From Persicobacter psychrovividus (GTDB taxonomy: Bacteria; Bacteroidota; Bacteroidia; Cytophagales; Cyclobacteriaceae): DNA of 64,000 bases. The notes under the pieces were generated by a model, which saw nothing but the letters and a program-made list of their open reading frames with translations, did no database searches and was not told the origin of the DNA. Made by a program: the position numbers and the translations under genes. The stretch is from the NCBI RefSeq assembly GCF_036492425.1, contig NZ_AP025292.1:1054001-1118000 (forward strand). Reading direction: 5' to 3'. Each line of letters opens with the position of its first letter. Positions within the stretch are counted from its first letter, which is position 1. Positions 10,538 to 18,375 of the stretch are shown in pieces.

Positions 10538-11527
10538 ATGACCATAGAAAATGCAGCTATTACCGCTGTCGGTGGCTATGTGCCAGAGGATGTTCTATCG
10601 AATGCTGATTTAGAAACTATGGTGGAAACTTCCCACGATTGGATCGTTAGCAGGACAGGAATTTTAGAACGAAGGATTCTTAAGGGAGAAGGGAAAGGGA
10701 CTTCTGTTTTAGCAATTGAGGCCGTTAAGGATTTGTTGTCAAAATCGGATGTTGAGGCACAGGAAATTGATGCTGTGCTGGTGGCAACCATGACTCCCGA
10801 CATGTTATTTCCATCCACTGCCAATTTGGTGTGTGAAGCGCTGGGTATTCAGGGGGCTTTTGCATTCGATATGCAAGCCGCTTGCAGTGGCTTTGTGTAT
10901 GCACTGAATGTAGGTTCCGCTTTGGTAACTTCTGGGCAATATAAAAAAGTACTCGTGATTGGGGCGGATAAGATGTCCTCGGTGATGAACTACAGAGACC
11001 GCAACACCTGCATTCTGTTTGGCGATGGGGCGGGCGCTGTTTTATTGGAGCCCAACGCCGAAGGCTTAGGCATTCAGGATTGTGTGATGAACTCCGACGG
11101 GGTCGGTAAAGACATGATCATGATGAAAGGTGGCGGTTCTGCATATCCGCCAACCCATGAAACCGTTGAGAATGGCGACCATTATTTCTATCAGGATGGC
11201 CGACAGGTTTATCGGCATGCGGTAACGAACATGAGCAACGTTACGCTGGAGATTATGGAGCGCAATAAGCTGAGTAGCGAGGATTTGGCCTATTTCATTC
11301 CACATCAGGCCAATAAACGGATTATTGAAGCCATTGCGCAGCGTTTGCAGGTGGGTATGGACAAAGTAGCCGTAAACATCCATAAGTATGGGAACACCAC
11401 TGCAGGCACAATTCCGTTGTGTTTGTGGGAATGGGAGCAGTCGTTCAAGAAAGGGGACAATATTGTGTTGTCAGCTTTCGGCGGAGGCTTTACCTGGGGA
11501 AGTGTATATCTGAAATGGGCGTATTAA
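10538..11527 (+). CDS. fabH: Beta-ketoacyl-ACP synthase III
   Basis: Condenses an acyl-CoA with malonyl-ACP to start fatty acid synthesis. It has 329 residues, normal for the family. The catalytic triad is visible: Cys116 in DMQAACSGFVYAL, His256 in IPHQANKRI and Asn286 in KYGNTTAGTIPL. The N-terminal motif SHDWIVSRTGILERR and the glycine-rich end LSAFGGGFTWGSVYLKW are also typical. It is not beside plsX, fabD or acpP, so it may be a second KAS III copy or a relocated housekeeping gene. A terminator follows about 105 bases downstream. Confidence 0.95.
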   Translation: MTIENAAITAVGGYVPEDVLSNADLETMVETSHDWIVSRTGILERRILKGEGKGTSVLAIEAVKDLLSKSDVEAQEIDAVLVATMTPDMLFPSTANLVCEALGIQGAFAFDMQAACSGFVYALNVGSALVTSGQYKKVLVIGADKMSSVMNYRDRNTCILFGDGAGAVLLEPNAEGLGIQDCVMNSDGVGKDMIMMKGGGSAYPPTHETVENGDHYFYQDGRQVYRHAVTNMSNVTLEIMERNKLSSEDLAYFIPHQANKRIIEAIAQRLQVGMDKVAVNIHKYGNTTAGTIPLCLWEWEQSFKKGDNIVLSAFGGGFTWGSVYLKWAY

Positions 11528-11630
11528 CCGAAGGCTGATGGCGCTGAGGCGGTGGTTGATTGCCTCGATAATCCCTCAGTACAGCTAAATATTTAAAGCA
11601 ATTTAGGGAGGAATTGATTTTCTTCAGAAA

Positions 11631-11672
11631 AAAATGCCTTGTGATCGTGGTGATCGCAAGGCATTTTTTTGT
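11631..11672 (+). terminator. Terminator after fabH
   Basis: ATGCCTTG (11634-11641) pairs with CAAGGCAT (11657-11664), followed by a run of seven T. A preceding A-run makes it possibly bidirectional, between fabH and the convergent phosphatase gene. Confidence 0.85.
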
Positions 11673-11814
11673 TTCATTTTTTGGTTTTACTAAGGGTGCG
11701 TTTAAAACTGACCATCCTGCTGCAAATTCAGATGATTGGTATTGAAGTGGAATGATGGATCACTTCTACTATACACCAAATTATCGTCGCGAATTTGAAG
11801 TTTTAAACTCGCTC

Positions 11815-12444
11815 TTACTGAGGCGCCAAGCCTTCAAGGTGTTCGGTATTGTTGAACTCGATCAGTTCAAAAGTCTTGCTCACCGTATCGTAGCTGAATT
11901 TGGTGATGCCCGTATTTTTTGGGGTGAAAGTATGCATCTCGGTGAGGGGCTTTTTCAGTAAGGTACACATCAAAATACGAATTGCCCGACTGTGCATCAC
12001 CAAAAGGATGGTTTGCTCGTTGGGTTCCGCAAGAATACCCTCAAGGGCTTCTTTTTGTCGGTTTTGCACCTCAACAGGGCTTTCTCCGCCTTCTGCTTTC
12101 GCCTTCGGGTTGCCCTCAATCCACTGGTTCATCACATTCCATACATTATCACCTTCCTGATTAATCGGCGTGTTTTCATAAACACCATAATGCAGTTCAT
12201 CAAGCCCCTCTACCGCTTCAGTAGGATAGCCTTTCTCCAATAACAGGCGGGCGGTTTCCCATGTTCTTTGAAGAGAAGAAGTGTAAATTTTATCGAAACT
12301 GACCTTCATTAAAGCTTCAGACATGGCGTCGCCCTGTGCTTGTCCGTAGTCGTTCAAATGCGCATCAATAGCTCGGCCCTGCACCAAATCAGCCTTGTTA
12401 TAATCCGTTTGGCCGTGTCTTGCGATGTAAATTGTTTTTTTCAT
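11815..12444 (-). CDS. Histidine phosphatase (phosphoglycerate mutase family)
   Basis: Cytoplasmic phosphatase or mutase of 209 residues. The phosphohistidine motif RHGQTDYN lies at residues 9-16. A second conserved block is YTSSLQRTWETARLLLE, and ELHYGVYENTP matches the conserved E-x-x-x-G-x-x-E region. The second catalytic histidine is in LLVMHSRAIRILM, where the usual sequence is VSHG. The substrate cannot be read from the sequence: candidates include phosphosugars, alpha-ribazole phosphate and broad-specificity activity. It is divergent from the TPR lipoprotein gene. Confidence 0.88.
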   Translation of the reverse strand: MKKTIYIARHGQTDYNKADLVQGRAIDAHLNDYGQAQGDAMSEALMKVSFDKIYTSSLQRTWETARLLLEKGYPTEAVEGLDELHYGVYENTPINQEGDNVWNVMNQWIEGNPKAKAEGGESPVEVQNRQKEALEGILAEPNEQTILLVMHSRAIRILMCTLLKKPLTEMHTFTPKNTGITKFSYDTVSKTFELIEFNNTEHLEGLAPQ

Positions 12445-12499
12445 ACTGAATTTCTGTCAAAAGGGAATCCGAAATTACGATAATCAGGGATATTTTCCA

Positions 12500-12540
12500 T
12501 TCCTTTTAACGGAATCTATTAGCTTTGTGGTGAATTATAA
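12500..12540 (+). promoter_or_regulatory. Candidate promoter of the TPR lipoprotein gene
   Basis: TAGCTTTG at 12520-12527 matches the TAnnTTTG -7 element about 93 bases before the chosen ATG. The -33 region (TTTTCC or TTTTAA) is weak. Confidence 0.4.
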
Positions 12541-12619
12541 TTTAGTGGTCGTCGCAGTGGTCTTGACCCCATGGCTGGACTTTTTAAAACCATTGACGAC
12601 CTCCCAACAAACCAAACCC

Positions 12620-13336
12620 ATGAAGAAATTAACAATCAAGATATTGCGCCCATTATGCCTGGCAGGTTTAATGATGGCCTGTCAGCCTGCGGTGGAGGAT
12701 ATGATGCAGGAAGCAAAAGTAGCACTCAACGCTGGCAATACTGCTGAGGCCAAACAATGGCTCAGCAGGGTGGTGGATCGCCAAGCCGATAATGCCACCG
12801 CTTTTAATATGCGTGCGGTGGTGTATTTCCGTGAAGCTAAATATGATTCTGCCATTATGGATTGCTCGCAGGCAATTGCCATAGACCAACAGGAATACAA
12901 GGCTTATTACAATAAGGGGAATGCACAGCGGATGCTCTCGCAGTGGGCAGAGGCACTGGCCTCCTATAATCAGGCCATAAAACTGAAGCCCAACATGGTG
13001 GACCTGTACAATAACAGGGCTTTTGTGCTGGTTAAGCTGAATAACTTTGAGCAGGCACTGAAAGATTATGATTTTGCACTCAATTTGCAACCCGAGCAGG
13101 GAACGGTGTTTTATAACCGGGCACAGCTGCACTTGAAAATGGGCGATCAGCAGGCGGCAGAGGCCGACTTTATGCAAGCCATAAAACTGAATGCAGACAA
13201 TGCCGAGGCGCACTTTTTCCTCGGCCTGATGGCCAAGCAGGCAGGAGACGATGAAAAGGCCTGTCAGTTTTGGCGTCGTGCGGCAAATTTAGGTTCTGAA
13301 GATGCCAAACAAAGCCTCGAAGCTTTTTGTAAATAG
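12620..13336 (+). CDS. TPR-repeat lipoprotein
   Basis: Lipoprotein of 238 residues. The ATG at 12620 is chosen because it opens a signal peptide, KKLTIKILRPLCLAGLMMAC, with Cys at about 20 in the lipobox. The upstream extension of the frame has no such function. At least five tetratricopeptide repeats follow, for example AEALASYNQAIKLKPNMVDLYNNRAFVLVKL and EQALKDYDFALNLQPEQGTVFYNRAQLHLKM. A Sel1-like ending (KACQFWRRAANLGSEDAKQSLEAFC) closes the chain. It is likely a periplasm-facing scaffold. The partner is unknown. Confidence 0.88.
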   Translation: MKKLTIKILRPLCLAGLMMACQPAVEDMMQEAKVALNAGNTAEAKQWLSRVVDRQADNATAFNMRAVVYFREAKYDSAIMDCSQAIAIDQQEYKAYYNKGNAQRMLSQWAEALASYNQAIKLKPNMVDLYNNRAFVLVKLNNFEQALKDYDFALNLQPEQGTVFYNRAQLHLKMGDQQAAEADFMQAIKLNADNAEAHFFLGLMAKQAGDDEKACQFWRRAANLGSEDAKQSLEAFCK

Positions 13337-13345
13337 AATAAACAT

Positions 13346-13381
13346 TGAAAATGCAGGGCCTGTGGAGGCGCTGCATTTTTA
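13346..13381 (+). terminator. Terminator after the TPR gene
   Basis: AAAATGCAG (13348-13356) and CTGCATTTTT (13371-13380) form a stem with a T-rich 3' arm. It sits 12 bases after the stop and just before the next gene on the same strand. Confidence 0.8.
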
Positions 13382-13399
13382 TCAGATAATAGGGTGATC

Positions 13400-13888
13400 A
13401 TGAATATGCTGGGATGGCTTAAGCAACGTAATGCCGACCGTTGGCGGTTTGCCACTGTAACGAATGAAGCGCAAGTGGCAAAATTGTTCAATCGGATGTA
13501 TGAGGATTATATTCAGATGTACGGACTGGAATTAGAGGGGCTGGAGCATCGGGAAGCTTCCGCTGTAAATCTTTCATCGCATTATGCCCTGGATGGCCAT
13601 AACCCTGAGATGCTGTCGGCTTACTATGTGGGGATTATTCAACTGAATAAATCCGATGAAGGCATTGATGCGCATTGGCAAATTGGGCAGACGGGCAGCC
13701 CGCAGTGGGGACAGGGGCAGCTTTTCGGGGATTATTTACTGATTGATTTTCAGTATGAAGAAGAGGACGCTCCTTATGCTGGAAGGGTCGTCTATCGGTG
13801 GAATGGTAAAGTATGGATCGGCTTTTGGGCAGAACATGAAATTTATGAACTGGGCTATGAACGGCTGAGCCCTCTGCAGGAGCGTTAA
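13400..13888 (+). CDS. Hypothetical protein, 162 residues
   Basis: No family recognised. The ATG at 13400 is chosen over GTG at 13394. The protein is soluble and acidic, without a signal peptide or membrane segment. It is rich in aromatic residues: GTGYxx-like strands do not appear, but FGDYLLIDFQYEEEDAPYAG, RVVYRWNGKVWIGFWAEHEI and ELGYERLSP look like beta strands. The frame is open for 165 codons with codon use like its neighbours, and it sits directly after a terminator, so it is probably an independent transcript. Confidence 0.68.
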   Translation: MNMLGWLKQRNADRWRFATVTNEAQVAKLFNRMYEDYIQMYGLELEGLEHREASAVNLSSHYALDGHNPEMLSAYYVGIIQLNKSDEGIDAHWQIGQTGSPQWGQGQLFGDYLLIDFQYEEEDAPYAGRVVYRWNGKVWIGFWAEHEIYELGYERLSPLQER

Positions 13889-14220
13889 ACGGTGCCGTTG
13901 TGTGGGCGATTCACACAGGTTTTTTCGGTCATCGTAAATATGGCATCGTATTTTGACAACGGCAATAACGGAAACCTACCGAACAGTCTGCATTATTTTG
14001 TCTATTACTTGGTCAGAGCGGCAGGACCTGCATAACATAGGAGGAATCAGCATAAGTATTAATCTGTAAATAAATAGATCAGACAATAGCCGTGGGCTTT
14101 AGCGCCGTGTAAACCGTTCAACATTTTGTGGCGGATTTTGGCAAACCTCCGCAATTGTTTTAGTATATAGCAATGAGTAAATTGCATTAATTTTTTGACG
14201 ACCAATATTGACCTTATAAT
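13889..14220. other. Intergenic stretch without a recognised feature
   Basis: About 330 bases between the hypothetical gene and the beta-barrel gene. No ORF with a family signature, palindrome array or clear terminator was seen. The gene start at 14221 is preceded by an AT-rich leader. Confidence 0.5.
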
Positions 14221-14943
14221 ATGAGAAGAAAATTACTTGACCTTTTTGGCACCCTGATCGTGTGTTTTATGTTGCTGACCTCTTTTCAGGCACAAGCACA
14301 GCGCATCAATATTAAAGCAGGTGCCGTGTTGGGCAACAGCCTGTTGATTGATTCCGATCAGCTACGGACATTTACCGATTCAAGACTCGGCCCAATGCTT
14401 GGCGTGGGTTTTGAACAGCAGTTTTTCTCTTTTATGATATGGAATGTGAGTGTGGATTATCAGTCGCAAGGGTACCATGTCTACTATCAGAATATCAAGC
14501 AGACCTACGCCATGAACGTGATCAATATTCCGCTAAATTATGGTTTTCGTGTGGAGGTGGCTGACGGCATGGCGGTGTCTATATATGGAGGGCTCTATGG
14601 ACAAATTCACCTTAATGGAACCGATACCGAAGGCAATAAACTGGTGTGGGGCGGACAGGAAGGCCATATTGAGCCCTGGGACATGGGGGTGAATGTTACT
14701 GGTGGCTTCGATATGGGGCCGATTCGTCTGGCGCTGTCCTATCAAAATGGCATGCGGGACCTGAACCATGTCGAAGGGGAGACCTTCAAACAATATAATA
14801 TACAGTTCAGCCTGAGCTATTACTTCGGTATGCCGCAAAGAGATGGGCTGCCGAAAGTGTTGCGCTCCAAGCCTGGCAAGAACCGTAACCGTGACTGGAC
14901 CAAGCCCAACCCGAGAAAACGAAATCAGAAAATGCATTTTTAG
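14221..14943 (+). CDS. Outer-membrane beta-barrel protein
   Basis: Predicted outer-membrane protein of 240 residues. A signal peptide ends at QAQA|Q (LIVCFMLLTSFQAQAQ). The mature part alternates as in an eight-strand barrel: RINIKAGAVLGNSL, GPMLGVGFEQQFFSFMIWNVSVDYQSQG, INIPLNYGFRVEV, VSIYGGLYGQIHLNG, MGVNVTGGFDMGPIRLALSYQNGMRDL and YNIQFSLSYYFGM. This fits the PorT/OMP_b-brl group common in Bacteroidota. After the last strand comes a very basic tail of about 35 residues (RSKPGKNRNRDWTKPNPRKR), unusual for a barrel that normally ends on the last strand. The function is unknown. Confidence 0.8.
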   Translation: MRRKLLDLFGTLIVCFMLLTSFQAQAQRINIKAGAVLGNSLLIDSDQLRTFTDSRLGPMLGVGFEQQFFSFMIWNVSVDYQSQGYHVYYQNIKQTYAMNVINIPLNYGFRVEVADGMAVSIYGGLYGQIHLNGTDTEGNKLVWGGQEGHIEPWDMGVNVTGGFDMGPIRLALSYQNGMRDLNHVEGETFKQYNIQFSLSYYFGMPQRDGLPKVLRSKPGKNRNRDWTKPNPRKRNQKMHF

Positions 14944-14969
14944 CCTTGGGGTGGTTCGTAAATTCATTT

Positions 14970-14990
14970 TTCCTTACCTTTGGGTGTTAA
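14970..14990 (+). promoter_or_regulatory. Candidate thyA promoter
   Basis: TACCTTTG at 14975-14982 matches the TAnnTTTG -7 element, about 40 bases upstream of the thyA ATG. A good -33 TTTG is not evident. Confidence 0.45.
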
Positions 14991-15023
14991 AAAAGAAAAT
15001 CACGCACAACATATCATATCATC

Positions 15024-15818
15024 ATGAAGCAATATCTTGACCTGATGCAAGACATCCTGGAGAATGGCACTAAAAAAGAAGACCGTACAGGAACAGGGAC
15101 AATCTCAGTATTTGGGCGCCAAATGCGCTTTAATCTTGCAGAAGGATTTCCTTTGCTGACCACCAAAAAGGTGCACTTGCGATCCATTATTCATGAGTTG
15201 CTGTGGTTTCTTAAAGGTGATACCAATATTGCTTACCTGAAGGAAAACAAGGTGCGTATCTGGGATGAGTGGGCTGATGAAGAGGGGAACCTCGGACCTG
15301 TATATGGCGCTCAGTGGCGTTCATGGGCCACAGCAGATGGTCGTACCATCGATCAGATTGCTGAAGTGCTCGAGCAAATTAAGCACAATCCAGATTCCCG
15401 ACGCATGATCGTGAATGCCTGGAATGTTGGGGAGATTGATAAGATGGCCTTGCCTCCTTGTCATACCATGTTTCAGTTTTATGTTGCTGACGGTAAACTT
15501 TCCTGCCAGTTGTATCAGCGTTCGGCGGATTTTTTCCTCGGCGTACCATTTAACATTGCATCCTATGCCTTACTGACGATGATGATGGCTCAGGTTTGTG
15601 AGCTCGAGTTGGGCGAGTTTGTTCACACTTTCGGCGATACCCACCTATATACCAATCATCTTGAGCAGACGGAACTTCAGTTGAGTCGTGAGCCACGTGC
15701 TTTACCTCAAATGAAAATCAACCCTGAGGTTAAAAATCTTTTCGATTTTACAATTGATGATTTCGAGTTGGTGAACTACGATCCGCACCCACATATTAAA
15801 GCAGCCGTTTCTGTTTAA
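15024..15818 (+). CDS. thyA: Thymidylate synthase
   Basis: Methylates dUMP to dTMP using 5,10-methylene-tetrahydrofolate. It has 264 residues, the same length as the E. coli enzyme. Key motifs are [18 protein letters not shown] (folate and phosphate loop), YGAQWRSW, the [11 protein letters not shown] arginine loop, and catalytic Cys146 in [12 protein letters not shown]. The substrate-binding blocks [23 protein letters not shown] and [12 protein letters not shown] are also present. The usual partner dihydrofolate reductase gene is not adjacent in this window. Confidence 0.97.
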   Translation: MKQYLDLMQDILENGTKKEDRTGTGTISVFGRQMRFNLAEGFPLLTTKKVHLRSIIHELLWFLKGDTNIAYLKENKVRIWDEWADEEGNLGPVYGAQWRSWATADGRTIDQIAEVLEQIKHNPDSRRMIVNAWNVGEIDKMALPPCHTMFQFYVADGKLSCQLYQRSADFFLGVPFNIASYALLTMMMAQVCELELGEFVHTFGDTHLYTNHLEQTELQLSREPRALPQMKINPEVKNLFDFTIDDFELVNYDPHPHIKAAVSV

Positions 15819-15929
15819 TCAGCAACATGTTGAATCTGCATGAATCGGACAATCACGGTTCATTTTGCCAATTTGGCGGCAAGCAACGATCAATACATTA
15901 TAATAAGTGTAGCTTCAGCATACACTGAC

Positions 15930-15970
15930 CATAAAAGGGCAAGACGTTCATAGCGGTGTTGCCCTTTTTC
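15930..15970 (+). terminator. Terminator after thyA
   Basis: AAAAGGGCAA (15933-15942) and TTGCCCTTTTT (15959-15969) form a strong stem with a T-run, about 115 bases past the thyA stop. Confidence 0.85.
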
Positions 15971-16359
15971 TGTATAAATCAATTGATGCCATGATCAACA
16001 CCCGTAGGAAGGTCATGTAAACCTGACTATCTGATTTTTGTAAAAATAGGATCTGAAAAGTGCTGTTTTTAATGGTGTCAATATTTTGTGCACCCCCATT
16101 ATATCTTGTAGGCTGCCAAAAGTCGGAGGTTTGCAGACTTGCCAAAGCCATTTTTTCACGAAAAACGGAAACCGCGCAACCGATTGTTAGTGGTCAAATG
16201 ATGTTTCAACGCCATTTTTCCATGGAAAGGAGTGATTTGAGCCCATTTTAGTGGTCTGTGTCATTGTTGTTCGCACGAACAAAAAGCGGACAATAAAAAT
16301 TGATGTTTTAGTGCGAAATATAAAAACTTTCAGCTAATGCAAAAGATATCAAGGCTTGT

Positions 16360-16660
16360 TTCTTGTCTTTTAAAATGATATTTATGTATCATTTAAACTT
16401 AAGTATGTTCCTTAGAAACAATTTTTGTCCATTTCAATTTAATCTAAGGTGCTAAGAGGTTAGTGGGTCAAAAAAAGCCGATTTGGTGATTTGTTCAAAT
16501 TATGCGAATTGCTTAAAAATAGAAGTGTATAAATTGTTTTGTGGTAAAATAGATCCTGAAAACAGGCCGGTATTTGAGGTTGTTGCAAAGACTCAAGCGC
16601 TTGGCTTTTTTTGATGATACGTATCATGTATCCACTACTGCTTAATCCCTACATTTGAAT
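16360..16660 (+). promoter_or_regulatory. pyk upstream region with two operator-like palindromes
   Basis: The gap between thyA and pyk is over 800 bases and codes for nothing recognisable. Near its end are AAATGATA-N6-TATCATTT (16373-16394) and the perfect 12-bp palindrome TGATACGTATCA (16615-16626). TACATTTG at 16650-16657 fits the -7 element, so the second palindrome lies at or just upstream of the expected -33 position. Both share the half-site TGATA, consistent with one dimeric regulator. The regulator is not identified. Confidence 0.5.
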
Positions 16661-16685
16661 GCAAATAAAAAAACGAAATAATAAG

Positions 16686-18128
16686 ATGTCCATTTCCACT
16701 AAGCGTACGAAAATCGTGGCAACTGTTGGCCCAGCCAGCAGTACCAAAGAAATGTTATTGCAGTTTGCAATTGCAGGTGTTAACATTATGCGATTGAACT
16801 TTTCTCACGGAACTCATGAAGACCACCTGAAGGTGATCAACACGATCCGCGAAATTAACAAAGAGTTCGATTTTAACATCACGATTCTTCAGGATTTGCA
16901 GGGACCAAAAATCCGTGTAGGTCAGGTGAAGGATAATGGTCAGCAGATCGTTGCAGGTCAGCCATTGATCATTACGACTAAAGAATGCGAGGGTACGTCT
17001 GAAAAAGTATCTACTGTTTACCAAAACTTTGCAAACGATGTAAAGGTAGGCGAAAAAATCTTGATTGATGATGGTCGTTTACAGTTGGTTGTGAAGCGTA
17101 TTGAAGCGGATGAAGTTCATACGGAAGTATTGGTAGGTGGTTTGTTGAAATCACGTAAAGGAATTAACCTTCCTGATACAAATATCTCGGAGTCAGCATT
17201 GACGAAGAAAGACTTGATTGATTTGGAATTCGGTCTGAAACATGAAGTAGATGTGATTGCACTTTCTTTTGTGCGCACGGCTGCTGATGTAGAATTCTTG
17301 CGTACTAAAATTAATGATGCTGGAAAAAAATGCCGTATCATTTCTAAAATTGAGCGCCCTGAAGCATTGGTACATATCGATTCGATCATCAAAGCATCAG
17401 ACGCAATCATGGTAGCACGTGGTGACCTCGGAATTGAAACCAACGCTGCTGAAGTGCCATTGGTACAAAAATCAATCATCAAAAAATGTCACGAGAAGGC
17501 GCGTCCAGTAGTTGTTGCGACACAAATGTTGGAGTCGATGGTGAAAAACCCAATCGCTACACGTGCTGAAACCAACGATGTTGCTACGGCAGTATTTGAT
17601 GGTGCAGATGGCGTAATGCTTTCAGAAGAGTCTGCTGCTGGTCAGTATCCTTTGGATGCAGTAAAAGTGATGGCTGATATTTGCCGCACTGTAGAGCAGT
17701 CTTCTCAGTATGAGTATGACCGTACTTACCCTTCTACGCCAGAATCTCCATACTTCATGTCTAAAGAAGTGGTAAGATCAGGTACGCAGTTGGCTTCTTC
17801 AATTAACGCAAAGGCGATCATCGGTAGTACAACTTCAGGTTTTACAGCGACAAACCTTGCGAAATACCGTCCAAAAGCCAAAATCTTTGTGTTCACCAAC
17901 GACAAAGCAGTCTTGACACAATTGAACTTGGTTTGGGGTGTTCAGCCATTCTTGTTACCAAAAACATTCACTTCATCATTGGCATTGCATGCGCACACTG
18001 AAAAAGTGTTGATGAACGAAGATGCCCTTCGTGAGAACGATATTGTTGTACATGTTTCTTCTTTCCCAATGGACGGAGAGCGCCGTACAAACATGATTAA
18101 ATGTTCAAAAATTGAGGCTGCAAAATAA
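16686..18128 (+). CDS. pyk: Pyruvate kinase
   Basis: Converts phosphoenolpyruvate and ADP to pyruvate and ATP in glycolysis. The ATG at 16686 (480 residues) is preferred over 16659 because TKRTKIVATVGPASS is the normal family N-terminus. It has MRLNFSHGTHEDH, the metal and active-site block ISKIERPEALVHIDSII, and the signature IMVARGDLGIETNAAEVPLVQK. The MLESM and TRAETNDVATAVFDGADGVMLSEESAAGQYP segments follow. The C-terminal allosteric domain is present. Third-position choices are restrained (for example GTA and CGT), as expected for a highly expressed gene. It is probably monocistronic. Confidence 0.97.
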   Translation: MSISTKRTKIVATVGPASSTKEMLLQFAIAGVNIMRLNFSHGTHEDHLKVINTIREINKEFDFNITILQDLQGPKIRVGQVKDNGQQIVAGQPLIITTKECEGTSEKVSTVYQNFANDVKVGEKILIDDGRLQLVVKRIEADEVHTEVLVGGLLKSRKGINLPDTNISESALTKKDLIDLEFGLKHEVDVIALSFVRTAADVEFLRTKINDAGKKCRIISKIERPEALVHIDSIIKASDAIMVARGDLGIETNAAEVPLVQKSIIKKCHEKARPVVVATQMLESMVKNPIATRAETNDVATAVFDGADGVMLSEESAAGQYPLDAVKVMADICRTVEQSSQYEYDRTYPSTPESPYFMSKEVVRSGTQLASSINAKAIIGSTTSGFTATNLAKYRPKAKIFVFTNDKAVLTQLNLVWGVQPFLLPKTFTSSLALHAHTEKVLMNEDALRENDIVVHVSSFPMDGERRTNMIKCSKIEAAK

Positions 18129-18169
18129 GACTCAAGTGAGTTAATCATAGGCAGTTTAATCTGTCAATC

Positions 18170-18206
18170 TTGAAAAGGGAGTTCAGCAATGGACTCCCTT
18201 TTTTTG
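18170..18206 (+). terminator. Terminator after pyk
   Basis: AAAAGGGAGT (18173-18182) pairs with ACTCCCTTTT, followed by a long T-run (18193-18205), 45 bases after the stop. Confidence 0.9.
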
Positions 18207-18255
18207 TTGGTGCGCTGCATGGCGATGAACTAATGGCGTGATCAATCTTTACCGC

Positions 18256-18325
18256 GCAATTTTTTATTGTCCACAGATTATTGAGATTAAAAGGATTTTA
18301 TAGGTAGTTCCTTTTAATCTCATCA
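18256..18325. repeat. Dispersed CACAGATT element with 12-bp inverted repeat
   Basis: Contains ATTGTCCACAGATTATTGAG and the perfect inverted repeat GAGATTAAAAGG (18283-18294) / CCTTTTAATCTC (18310-18321). Related words (AATCTGTGGA or TCCACAGATT) recur at about 27313, 27490, 27620, 29600 and 53830, always between genes. Confidence 0.6.
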
Positions 18326-18375
18326 TCCCATTCATCTGGAGATAAATTATCGCGCAGAATTTAAGGGTTGCACCG

